Positions 53,402 through 61,389 of a DNA stretch of 64,000 nucleotides are shown here, in pieces. This DNA comes from Paralcaligenes ureilyticus (GTDB lineage Bacteria > Pseudomonadota > Gammaproteobacteria > Burkholderiales > Burkholderiaceae_B): positions 248,001 through 312,000 of the forward strand of contig NZ_SMAJ01000004.1 in the NCBI RefSeq assembly GCF_004346225.1, given 5' to 3'. Below the pieces are notes generated by a model. That model was given only the letters and a program-made list of their open reading frames with translations, was not told the origin of the DNA and ran no database searches. Every line of letters starts with the position of its first letter. Positions within the stretch are counted from its first letter, which is position 1. The translations under genes and the position numbers were made by a program.

Positions 53402-54352
53402 ATGTCTGCAACGGTATTAGTGTGTGGTTCGGTTGCCTTCGATACGATTGCCGTGTTCGAAGGGCGTTTTAAAGAGCATATTCTGGCCGATAGCATACAG
53501 TCGCTGAGCGTCTCTTTCTTCGTTCCGTCCATGCGCAAGGAATATGGTGGTTGCGCCGGGAATATCGCTTACAACCTGAACCTGCTGGGAGGCCATCCGG
53601 TGCCGGTGGGCACCGTGGGCGGCGATGCGCTCGATTACCTGGCCCATATGAAAACCCTGGGCATAGACACGAGCCGGATCCGCGTCATTGCCGACATGTT
53701 TACGCCGCAGTGTTTCATTACGACCGATCTGGATAATAATCAGATCGCGTCGTTTCACCCCGGCGCCATGACGCGTTCGGCCGAGAACGATCTGACCGGC
53801 GTGCCCGCTGCCTGGGGCATTGTGGCGCCCGATGCCAAAGAGGGGATGTTTGCGCACGCCCGGCGTTTGCATGCCGGCGGCATTCCGTTTGTTTTCGATC
53901 TGGGCCAGGCCATGCCCTTGTTTTCCGGCGATGATATCAACGAGATGCTCACTCTGGCGCGGATTCTCACGGCCAACGATTACGAGGCTGGTATTGTCGA
54001 GCAACGGACCGGGCGCAGCATGCAAGAGATTGCGCAGTCCCTGCAGGCTGTTGTCGTCACGCGTGGCGCCCAGGGCGCCACTTTGTACACCCAGGGCCGT
54101 AAAACGACGATTGAACCCGTCAAGGTCGAAACCATTGTCGACCCCACCGGCTGCGGCGACGCGCATCGCGCGGGCCTGCTGTTCGGTTTGACGCAAGAGT
54201 GGGATCTGGTCGACGCCTGCCGTCTGGCCAATGTGATGGGTGCGTTCAAGATTGGATCGCGCGGGCCGCAAAACCATCGTCCCAGCCGCAGCGAAATCAG
54301 CGGCTCTCTGAAACAACATTATGGCTTGACTCTGCTGGATCAAGCCGTGTAA
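53402..54352 (+). CDS. PfkB-family carbohydrate/adenosine kinase
   Basis: 316 residues of the ribokinase fold: VLVCGSVAFDTIAVFEGRF, the substrate-side GGCAGNIAYNLNLLGG, and the anion-hole motif DPTGCGDAHRAGLLFGL with catalytic Asp. The DPTGCGDA form with RAG is typical of the adenosine-kinase-like group of betaproteobacteria. It probably phosphorylates adenosine or a related nucleoside or sugar; the exact substrate is open. The gene starts 9 bp after the DUF3426 gene with AAAGGA upstream. Confidence 0.87.
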   Translation: MSATVLVCGSVAFDTIAVFEGRFKEHILADSIQSLSVSFFVPSMRKEYGGCAGNIAYNLNLLGGHPVPVGTVGGDALDYLAHMKTLGIDTSRIRVIADMFTPQCFITTDLDNNQIASFHPGAMTRSAENDLTGVPAAWGIVAPDAKEGMFAHARRLHAGGIPFVFDLGQAMPLFSGDDINEMLTLARILTANDYEAGIVEQRTGRSMQEIAQSLQAVVVTRGAQGATLYTQGRKTTIEPVKVETIVDPTGCGDAHRAGLLFGLTQEWDLVDACRLANVMGAFKIGSRGPQNHRPSRSEISGSLKQHYGLTLLDQAV

Positions 54353-54542
54353 CGTCCCTGTATTGCTCTGTTACGCAATCCGTCCATCGCTGGTTGGGTG
54401 AAAAACAAAGCTTTGGTTTTGGATTGTTTCAGGGATCTTTGCGCAGGGCTGTTTCTTGCCTCGAGGTTTGGTTATTGTTCACAGCGCTTCGGGCACCGGA
54501 GCAATGCCGCCCGTCGATGGCGGCTTCCAGGGAGTTTGTTTC

Positions 54543-55070
54543 ATGAATTCAATTTATTCCTCGTCGCTTCGTGTGCGCAGCTATCGCCTGATGTGTGCGG
54601 CGGCTCTTGCAGGGTCGCTCGCGCTGCTGTCGGGTTGCGCCAACGATAGTGCGTCCAGCTCGGTCTATAGCTACGGCCAGGCCCAGCGTGAACAGATCGT
54701 GCGCAACGGCACGGTGGAATCGATACGCCCCGTCACCATCCAGCAGGGGAACTCGGGGGTAGGGATGGTGGCCGGCGGCGTGTTGGGTAGCGTAGCGGGT
54801 AGCGCCATTGGCGGCGGAGGCCGACGCTGGGGCGGAGGCTGGGGTGGAGGCAGTGCGCTGGGCGCTGTAGGCGGGGCCTTGGTAGGCGGCCTGATCGGCA
54901 ACGCGATTGAGAATCAGACGGGTAAAACGCAGGGGCTTGAAATTACGGTGCGCTTGGATAACGGCGAAACCCGAGTTGTCGCTCAAGGTGCCGATACGTA
55001 CCTGGCACCCGGCCAGCGCGTGCGCATGATCAGCGGCAACGGGCCTACGCGTGTCGTGCCTATGCAATAG
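54543..55070 (+). CDS. Glycine-zipper outer membrane lipoprotein (SlyB/PcpB-like)
   Basis: 175 residues from ATG 54543 (MNSIYSSSLRVRSYR). The lipobox LALLSGC gives Cys at about residue 28. Two glycine-zipper helices (GVGMVAGGVLGSVAGSAIGG and ALGAVGGALVGGLIGNAIEN) are separated by a Gly/Trp/Arg stretch; the C-terminal domain has EITVRLDNGETRVVAQGAD. Such 2TM-glycine-zipper lipoproteins associate with the outer membrane. Its stop codon is directly followed by a REP. Confidence 0.88.
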   Translation: MNSIYSSSLRVRSYRLMCAAALAGSLALLSGCANDSASSSVYSYGQAQREQIVRNGTVESIRPVTIQQGNSGVGMVAGGVLGSVAGSAIGGGGRRWGGGWGGGSALGAVGGALVGGLIGNAIENQTGKTQGLEITVRLDNGETRVVAQGADTYLAPGQRVRMISGNGPTRVVPMQ

Positions 55071-55095
55071 GTAGTGCCACCCCTTGTGGGTGGCA
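55070..55095 (+). repeat. REP element left of structured element copy 3
   Basis: A GCCACC-type REP with foot GTAGTGCC. It abuts the lipoprotein stop codon (TAG ends at 55070), so it may also end that transcript. The 47 bp between it and the structured element match those next to copy 1. Confidence 0.88.
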
Positions 55096-55142
55096 TTCGC
55101 TGCACGTGGCATTTTTTCGTATTAACCCTATCCGCTAAAACC

Positions 55143-55385
55143 TTCTAGCCCCGCGGCGTGGGCAATTAAGGTGGAGCGGGCTCTGACGTGCACGGTCATG
55201 GCTGCGCCATGACTTCCTGCGCGCAGAACCGGCTTCGGGGCGGCGTGCGAACTCGCGGGGCGAATAGCCCACTGGGCTATTCGCAAGCGTCCCGCTCAAA
55301 CAGCGCACGCCTTGGATCCCCGAAGCCGGCCCTGCACGCAGCGTGCCCGAATCGCCCGCTCCACCTTAATTGCCCACGCCGCTCG
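55143..55385 (+). repeat. 243-bp structured palindromic element, copy 3
   Basis: Starts TTCTAGCCCCGC. The outer arms GCGGCGTGGGCAATTAAGG and CCTTAATTGCCCACGCCGC are perfect reverse complements and continue to GTGGAGCGGGC. Hairpins are GTCATGGCTGCGCCATGAC and the apical GCGAATAGCCCACTGGGC.... It differs from copy 2 at paired stem positions but keeps the unpaired blocks. No likely protein is encoded. Confidence 0.87.
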
Positions 55386-55397
55386 CACCATTGAAAA

Positions 55398-55484
55398 TGG
55401 CAGCCACAAGGGCTGCCATTGCATGATTCGCGGGTATGTTTTGTAGCGGCACCCCTTTTGTAGCGGCACCCCTTGTGGGTGCCA
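55398..55484. repeat. REP pair plus a truncated REP
   Basis: REPs at 55398-55423 (-, foot degenerate, ATTGCA instead of GCTACA) and 55459-55484 (+, GGCACC type). A truncated copy (TGTAGCGGCACCCCTT, 55442-55457) directly precedes the latter, as if made by slippage. Confidence 0.87.
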
Positions 55485-55527
55485 TTTGGCGATCAGGCCT
55501 TATCGCGCCTAAACACCAAACACGTGC

Positions 55528-56091
55528 CTAAACACCAAACAAAGAAAAGGCCAGGTGCTCCAGCACCATCATGCCGACTTGCGCCAGGACCAGCAGGACG
55601 AGCGGCGAGAAATCTATTCCCCCCAGATTAGGCATCGCGCGGCGGATCGGATCGAGCAAGGGAGCAGTTAGCGTGTGCAGCACGGGCATGACGGGCGCGA
55701 GCGGATTCACCCACGACAGAATGGCTTGTATCAACGTAAGCCACAGTACCAGATTCAAGGCCCATTTAAGCATCGTAACCAGGCTGGCCAGCAGGGCGGG
55801 CAGCAGGCTGGCGGGTGGCGGCAAACCGCCTGTCAGTGCAACCCAGGTCAGCAGCAACAACAGAAATGCCGTTAGCCAGCACGCGAGCAGGCTGGGCCAG
55901 TCGAAGCGGCCGCCGGGGCTGACGACTTTGCGAATCGGAACCACCAGCCAATCGGTCAGTCGCAGCACAGCCTGCGAATAGGGATTGAAGGGATGAAGCC
56001 GTATGGCGTACATCCAGGCGCGGATGACCAGCGCGATGCCGAACAGGCTGAATGCGATGTTGATAATGAAGTGCAGGCTGTCGCTGAACAT
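55528..56091 (-). CDS. YggT-family inner membrane protein
   Basis: 187 residues from ATG 56091 (MFSDSLHFIINIAFSLFGIA). Two YggT units, each with paired hydrophobic helices and the characteristic NPYSQAVLRLTDWLVVPIRK and LTAPLLDPIRRAMPN. It is a small integral membrane family linked to cell division or osmotic stress in some bacteria; role unproven. ATG 56139 is in frame but adds a non-hydrophobic, unrelated extension. Confidence 0.87.
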   Translation of the reverse strand: MFSDSLHFIINIAFSLFGIALVIRAWMYAIRLHPFNPYSQAVLRLTDWLVVPIRKVVSPGGRFDWPSLLACWLTAFLLLLLTWVALTGGLPPPASLLPALLASLVTMLKWALNLVLWLTLIQAILSWVNPLAPVMPVLHTLTAPLLDPIRRAMPNLGGIDFSPLVLLVLAQVGMMVLEHLAFSLFGV

Positions 56092-56153
56092 GGTGGACTT
56101 GCCCCGTATTTTTCGAAGCCACATTGTCGCATGACTCAAAACCTTGCGGGCAT

Positions 56154-56183
56154 AAAAAAACTGCCCGATGAATCATCGGGCAG
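56154..56183 (-). terminator. Intrinsic terminator of the histone H1-like gene
   Basis: Stem CTGCCCGATGA/TCATCGGGCAG (56161-56183) followed on the minus strand by seven T. It lies about 80 bp after the histone-like stop and ahead of yggT. Confidence 0.9.
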
Positions 56184-56265
56184 TTTAGGTGGCCGGGGCT
56201 GCGTTACGGCTTGTGTTGCAGGCCTCCGGCCTTTTTTCAGCTCGAAGCTGTCTGTGTCGTTTGAC

Positions 56266-56739
56266 TTACGGGCGGGTGCCCGTAGGGAACGGCCAAGCAG
56301 CAACAGGATTGACAGCTTTTTTAACAGCGGGGGCAGCAGTGGTTGCTTTGCTGGCCTTGGCAGCCGCTTTTACGCTAGGCTTTTTTGCGGCAGCCTTTTT
56401 GGCCGGCGCTTTTTTGGCAGCGGCTTTTTTGGCGGCTGGCTTTTTAGCGGCGGCTTTCTTAGCAGCAGGCTTTTTGGCGGCGGCTTTTTTAGCCGGAGCT
56501 TTTTTAGCAGCTGCTTTCTTGGCGGCCGGTTTCTTGGCTACTTTTTTAGCAGCGGCTTTTTTGGCCGGAGCTTTTTTAGCAGCGGCTTTCTTGGCCGGTG
56601 CTTTTTTGGCGGCTACTTTCTTGACGGCTACTTTTTTAGCGGGAGCTTTTTTAGCAGCTGCTTTTTTGACAGCTGCTTTCTTCGCGGGTGCTGCTTTTTT
56701 AGCGGCCGGTTTTTTTGCGGCCTTTTTGGCTGTTGCCAT
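56266..56739 (-). CDS. Histone H1-like DNA-binding protein (Ala/Lys/Pro-rich)
   Basis: 157 residues from ATG 56739 ([15 protein letters not shown]), with AAGGAG 8 bases upstream. Almost entirely tandem [12 protein letters not shown]-type units of Lys, Ala and Pro; the end [14 protein letters not shown] is the conserved tail of the Bordetella/Burkholderia group. It binds DNA non-specifically and compacts the nucleoid. The repeat tract (about 56370-56735) is prone to length change by recombination. It has its own terminator at 56154-56183. Confidence 0.93.
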   Translation of the reverse strand: MATAKKAAKKPAAKKAAPAKKAAVKKAAAKKAPAKKVAVKKVAAKKAPAKKAAAKKAPAKKAAAKKVAKKPAAKKAAAKKAPAKKAAAKKPAAKKAAAKKPAAKKAAAKKAPAKKAAAKKPSVKAAAKASKATTAAPAVKKAVNPVAAWPFPTGTRP

Positions 56740-56830
56740 AATAAAACTCCTTGAGTTCGTGTTGTTTAGAACATCCACCCATTTGATATGGCCCCCACAA
56801 AAAGGGTGCGACCCATCTCAAATGGCGCAA

Positions 56831-56859
56831 GCGTACGAAGCACTTTGTACTTCGTACGC
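56831..56859. terminator. Hairpin downstream of nrdB
   Basis: GCGTACGAAG and CTTCGTACGC form a 10-bp perfect stem with loop CACTTTGTA, 38 bp after the nrdB stop. No T-run follows directly on the minus strand, so it may stabilise the message end or act with Rho. Confidence 0.55.
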
Positions 56860-56896
56860 CTAGAGTCTAACGTAAGCAGTCACTCAACTCCAAGCA

Positions 56897-58069
56897 TTAT
56901 TCCCAGCTTAATGCTCCGCCGGTCTGATATTCGATCACTCGGGTCTCGAAAAAATTGCGTTCTTTCTTCAGATCGATCATCTCGGCCATCCATGGAAATG
57001 GATTTTCTTCTTGCGCAAAGAGCGGTTCAAGACCGATTTGCTGGCATCGGCGATTGGCGATAAATCGCAAATATGATTTGAACATCGACGCGTTCAAACC
57101 AAGCACGCCGCGCGGCATGGTGTCCTCAGCGTAAGCATATTCAAGGTCTACAGCCCGACTGAACAAATTGCGGATCTCTTCGCGGAACTCGTTTGTCCAC
57201 AAATGCGGGTTCTCGTGTTTGATCGTATTGATCAGATCGATGCCGAAATTGCAGTGCATGGATTCGTCGCGCAAAATGTACATGTACTGCTCGGCGGCGC
57301 CCGTCATTTTATTTTGGCGGCCCAATGCAAGTATTTGCGTAAAACCAACATAAAAGAACAAACCTTCCATCAGGCACGCAAAAACAATGAGCGATTTAAG
57401 CAGTGTTTGGTCGGCTTCGGGTGTGCCGGTTTTGAAATTTGGATCGGCAATGGCGTTGATAAAGGGGATCAGAAATTCGTCTTTGGCGCGGATCGAAGGG
57501 ATCTCGTTGTAGGCGTTGAAAATTTCCGATTCGTCCAGATCCAGGCTTTCGACGATGTATTGATAAGCGTGTGTGTGGATCGCTTCTTCGAAGGCCTGGC
57601 GCAGTAAAAATTGCCGGCACTCGGGGGCGGTGATGTGCCGGTAAGTGCCCAGCACAATATTGTTGGCGGCCAGCGAATCGGCGGTGACGAAGAAACCCAG
57701 GTTGCGTTTGACGATGCGGCGCTCGTCTTCGGTGAGGCCGTTGGGGTTTTTCCAAAGGGAGATGTCGCGCGACATATTGATTTCGGACGGCATCCAGTGG
57801 TTGGCGCAGGTCGCCAGGTATTTATCCCAGGCCCATTTGTATTTGAAGGGGACCAGTTGATTGACGTCGGTCTTGCCGTTGATGATGCGCTTGTCGGCCG
57901 CGCGCACGCGCCCGGCGCTGTCGCCCGGTTTGGCGGCGGCAGCCGGCGTTGGGATGGCCGTGTCGACGCTGCCTGTGGCGGGCGCCGCGCGGTGAGTGGA
58001 GGGGGCGGCAGGCGCTGCCCCCGTGGCGGGTGCCGCGGAGGGTACAGAAGATTCTTCCCAGTTCAACAT
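56897..58069 (-). CDS. nrdB: Ribonucleoside-diphosphate reductase beta subunit, class Ia
   Basis: 390 residues. An Ala/Pro/Gly-rich N-terminal tail (residues 8-60) precedes the ferritin-like core with iron ligands in [20 protein letters not shown] and [20 protein letters not shown], and the C-terminal QTGGALSWE that docks to the alpha subunit. It carries the di-iron/tyrosyl radical cofactor. It is 18 bp downstream of nrdA. Confidence 0.95.
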   Translation of the reverse strand: MLNWEESSVPSAAPATGAAPAAPSTHRAAPATGSVDTAIPTPAAAAKPGDSAGRVRAADKRIINGKTDVNQLVPFKYKWAWDKYLATCANHWMPSEINMSRDISLWKNPNGLTEDERRIVKRNLGFFVTADSLAANNIVLGTYRHITAPECRQFLLRQAFEEAIHTHAYQYIVESLDLDESEIFNAYNEIPSIRAKDEFLIPFINAIADPNFKTGTPEADQTLLKSLIVFACLMEGLFFYVGFTQILALGRQNKMTGAAEQYMYILRDESMHCNFGIDLINTIKHENPHLWTNEFREEIRNLFSRAVDLEYAYAEDTMPRGVLGLNASMFKSYLRFIANRRCQQIGLEPLFAQEENPFPWMAEMIDLKKERNFFETRVIEYQTGGALSWE

Positions 58070-58087
58070 AATGGTGTTCCTATTCGT

Positions 58088-60997
58088 TTATTGGCAGACT
58101 TCGCATTCTTCGAAGCCTGCGTCGCCCGGACGCATGGTGCATGCGGCACCCACGACCTCGGCTTGGGGTAGCCCGCCAGCCTGACTGGACTGTTGCGCGC
58201 CGCCGCTGGATACGGCGTTGAGTTCGCCGCCGCGTCCGGTGGATTTCTCGGCATTGGTGGCGCTGCTCGAGCGCAGGTAGTAGGTGGTTTTAAGGCCGCG
58301 TACCCAGGCAAGCTTGTAGGTATCGTCGAGCTTCTTGCCCGACACGCCATTCATGAAGATGTTGAGCGATTGGGACTGGTCGATCCATTTTTGGCGACGC
58401 GCGGCGCATTCAATGATCCAGCTTGGGTGGATTTCAAATGCGGTGGCATAGAGTTCGCGCACGTCGCCCGGGATGCGGTCGATGCGCGCCAGGCTGCCGT
58501 CGAAGTATTTCAGGTCGGCGACCATGACTTCGTCCCACAGCTTGCGTTCTTTCAGGTCGCGTACCAGGTAGTCGTTGACGACGGTGAATTCGCCCGACAG
58601 GTTGGACTTGACATACAGGTTGCGGTAGTTGGGTTCGATGCAAGGCGATACGCCGATGATATTGGCGATGGTGGCCGTGGGGGCAATGGCCACGCAGTTC
58701 GAGTTGCGCATGCCGTATTGGTGGATGTGGCCGCGCAGCGACTCCCAGTCCAGCGTGCTGCTGTCGTCGATTTCGACGTAGCCGCCGCGCTCTTCGCGCA
58801 GCATTGCCAGGGTGTCTTGCGGGAAAATGCCGCGATCCCACAGCGAGCCCTTGAAGCTGGAATAGTGACCGCGTTCGGCCGCCAGCTTGCTGGAAGCCCA
58901 GTAAGCGTAATAGCAGACGGCCTCGGTTGAGCGGTCGGAGAATTCCACCGCGCCGTCGGAGGCGAAGGGCACGCGCATCAGATGCAGGCAATCCTGGAAG
59001 CCCATGATGCCCAGGCCGACCGGGCGATGGCGGACATTGGAATTGCGCGCCTTGGGTACGGCGTAGTAGTTGATGTCGATCACGTTATCGAGCATGCGCA
59101 TGGCGATGTTGATGGTGCGCTGGAGCTTGTCGTGGTCGAGCGAGAACTGGCCGTTGGCATCTTGCTTAAGATGAGCCGCCAGGTTGACTGAACCCAGGTT
59201 GCACACCGCCACTTCGGTGTCGCTGGTGTTGAGCGTGATTTCGGTGCACAGGTTGGAGCTGTGCACGACGCCCACGTGCTGCTGAGGCGAGCGGATGTTG
59301 CAAGGATCTTTGAAGGTGATCCAGGGGTGGCCGGTTTCGAACAGCATCGACAGCATCTTGCGCCAGAGCGCCATGGCCGGAAGTTTTTTGTACAGCGGCA
59401 GTTCGCCGCGTTCAACCTTTGCTTCGTAGCCGATATAGGCTTCTTCGAAGGCGCGGCCGTATTTATCGTGCAGATCGGGCGTGTCGGAGGGCGAGAACAG
59501 GGTCCAGTCGCCGTTTTCCATGACGCGCTTCATGAACAGGTCGGGTACCCAATTGGCCGTATTCATGTCGTGGGTGCGGCGCCGTTCGTCGCCGGTGTTC
59601 TTGCGCAGCTCGAGGAACTCTTCGATGTCGAGGTGCCAGGTTTCCAGGTAGGTGCAGACGGCTCCTTTGCGCTTGCCGCCCTGGTTGACGGCAACGGCTG
59701 TGTCGTTGACGACTTTCAGGAAGGGCACGACGCCCTGGCTTTCGCCGTTGGTGCCTTTGATATGGCTGCGCAGCGCCCGCACCGGCGTCCAGTCGTTGCC
59801 CAGGCCGCCGGCGTATTTCGCCAGCAAGGCGTTTTCTTTGATGGCGTCGTAGATGCCGACCAGATCGTCGGACACGGTGGTGAGGTAGCACGACGACAGT
59901 TGCGAGTGCAGGGTGCCGGAATTGAACAGCGTTGGGGTGGAGCTCATGAAGTCGAACGAGGACAGGACCTCGTAGAATTCGATGGCCCGATCTTCGCGAT
60001 TGATTTCGTTAAGCGCCAGGCCCATGGCCACGCGCATGAAGAATATCTGGGGCAGCTCGATGCGGCGACCGCGTACATGCAGGAAGTAGCGGTCGTAAAG
60101 CGTTTGCAGACCCAGGTAATTGAATTGCTGGTCGCGCTCGGCTTTCAGCGCGCGGCCCAGTTGAGGCAGGTCGAATTGGCCCAGCTTGCTGTCGAGCAGG
60201 CCGTTTTCGATACCTGTTTTGATGAATTCGGGAAGATATTCGGCATAGCGGGTGGCCATGTCGGCTTGCGAGGCTTCTTCGCCCAGCACTTCCTTGCGGA
60301 TGGTATGCAGGAGCAGGCCGGCGGTGACTTGGCTGTAGGCCGGGTCGGTTTCGACCAGCGCGCGCGCCGAGAGGATGGCGGATTTGTAGACTTCGTCGAC
60401 GGGAATGCCGTCGTAAAGATTCTTGACCGTTTCTTTAAGGATGGCGTCGGTGTCGATCAGGTGGGACAGGTTGCGGCCGGCTTCGGCGATGGTTTCGCGC
60501 AGCTTTGCCAGATCGAGTGGGCGTTTTACGCCGTTGTCGGTGACGTTCAGGGTGCTGGGTTCGGACGGGGCCTGGGCTTGGCCGGCCCGGCTGCGTTCCT
60601 GTGAACGTTTTTCGCGGTACAGCACGTAGCTGCGGGCGACGTCGTGTTCGCCTGAACGCATGAGCGCCAGTTCGACCTGGTCCTGGATTTCTTCTATATG
60701 GAAGGTGCCGCCGCTGGGGCGGTTGCGCACCAGTGCGCCCACGACCTGCGCTGTGAGGCTTTCGACCAGTTCGCGCACGCGTGCGGACGCGGCGCCCTGG
60801 CCGCCGTTGACCGCCAGGAAGGCTTTGGTCATCGCGATGGCGATTTTTCCGGGTTCGAAGCCGACGACCGCGCCGTTGCGGCGGATGATATGGAAGCCAT
60901 GCCATTGACTGGTGCTGGAGGCATCTGACGCGGCTTGGGTCGGGGCGGCGGTGTGGGTAGCGTCGGGCCGTTGCTCGGTAGTTTGTGTAGTCTGCAT
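58088..60997 (-). CDS. nrdA: Ribonucleoside-diphosphate reductase alpha subunit, class Ia
   Basis: 969 residues from ATG 60997 (MQTTQTTEQRPD), with AGGAG upstream; the frame to 61036 adds nothing conserved. An N-terminal ATP-cone (FHIIRRNGAVVGFEPGKIAI) senses ATP/dATP. The barrel has SSCYLTTVSDDLVGIYD and the active site CNLGSVNLAAHL; NSNCVAIAPTATIANIIG is in the second half. The C-terminal ECEVCQ is the redox pair. It makes dNDPs with NrdB. Two NrdR-like boxes lie upstream. Confidence 0.96.
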   Translation of the reverse strand: MQTTQTTEQRPDATHTAAPTQAASDASSTSQWHGFHIIRRNGAVVGFEPGKIAIAMTKAFLAVNGGQGAASARVRELVESLTAQVVGALVRNRPSGGTFHIEEIQDQVELALMRSGEHDVARSYVLYREKRSQERSRAGQAQAPSEPSTLNVTDNGVKRPLDLAKLRETIAEAGRNLSHLIDTDAILKETVKNLYDGIPVDEVYKSAILSARALVETDPAYSQVTAGLLLHTIRKEVLGEEASQADMATRYAEYLPEFIKTGIENGLLDSKLGQFDLPQLGRALKAERDQQFNYLGLQTLYDRYFLHVRGRRIELPQIFFMRVAMGLALNEINREDRAIEFYEVLSSFDFMSSTPTLFNSGTLHSQLSSCYLTTVSDDLVGIYDAIKENALLAKYAGGLGNDWTPVRALRSHIKGTNGESQGVVPFLKVVNDTAVAVNQGGKRKGAVCTYLETWHLDIEEFLELRKNTGDERRRTHDMNTANWVPDLFMKRVMENGDWTLFSPSDTPDLHDKYGRAFEEAYIGYEAKVERGELPLYKKLPAMALWRKMLSMLFETGHPWITFKDPCNIRSPQQHVGVVHSSNLCTEITLNTSDTEVAVCNLGSVNLAAHLKQDANGQFSLDHDKLQRTINIAMRMLDNVIDINYYAVPKARNSNVRHRPVGLGIMGFQDCLHLMRVPFASDGAVEFSDRSTEAVCYYAYWASSKLAAERGHYSSFKGSLWDRGIFPQDTLAMLREERGGYVEIDDSSTLDWESLRGHIHQYGMRNSNCVAIAPTATIANIIGVSPCIEPNYRNLYVKSNLSGEFTVVNDYLVRDLKERKLWDEVMVADLKYFDGSLARIDRIPGDVRELYATAFEIHPSWIIECAARRQKWIDQSQSLNIFMNGVSGKKLDDTYKLAWVRGLKTTYYLRSSSATNAEKSTGRGGELNAVSSGGAQQSSQAGGLPQAEVVGAACTMRPGDAGFEECEVCQ

Positions 60998-61135
60998 GAA
61001 TGCTCCTGAGAAAAGGCGGCATGCCCTGCGCGGCATGCCCGGGATTTTGTTTTCTAAGTTGTTTTGGGTGACGTTAGCGGTATAAAAAGGACCGCTTTAG
61101 TAGTTTTTCAGGAAAGTAAGCGTTTTTATCAAAAA

Positions 61136-61151
61136 CCACTATATATTGTGG
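61136..61151. promoter_or_regulatory. NrdR box 1 upstream of nrdA
   Basis: CCACTATATATTGTGG fits the NrdR consensus (ACACTATATCTTGTGT-like) as a near palindrome. It lies 139 bp before the nrdA start codon and is spaced 32 bp from box 2. Confidence 0.8.
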
Positions 61152-61167
61152 TTGACTCGCTTGTCTA

Positions 61168-61183
61168 GCACTAATTGTAGTGA
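61168..61183. promoter_or_regulatory. NrdR box 2 upstream of nrdA
   Basis: GCACTAATTGTAGTGA, a weaker NrdR-like palindrome, starts 32 bp from box 1. That is about three helical turns, the spacing at which NrdR binds cooperatively. The rest of this 392-bp leader holds two REPs and nothing else recognised. Confidence 0.72.
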
Positions 61184-61284
61184 TTGATTTGGCACTAGGC
61201 AAGCGAAAACAGGGCTTGATTTAATTTAAATTATGGTACCCGAAAAAGGTGTGGCCGGGGTGGGTGGCGGCACCTGCCCTGTTC

Positions 61285-61375
61285 TGTAGCGGCAGCCCTT
61301 GTGGCTGCCATAATCGTTGAGAACCGTCGCTATATTTTTAGAACGCCGATGGCAGCCACAAGGGCTGCCGCTACA
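61285..61375. repeat. Inverted REP pair upstream of nrdA
   Basis: GGCAGC-type REPs at 61285-61310 (+) and 61350-61375 (-) between nrdA and the oxidoreductase gene. Confidence 0.9.
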
Positions 61376-61389
61376 AAACGTATCTGTCG

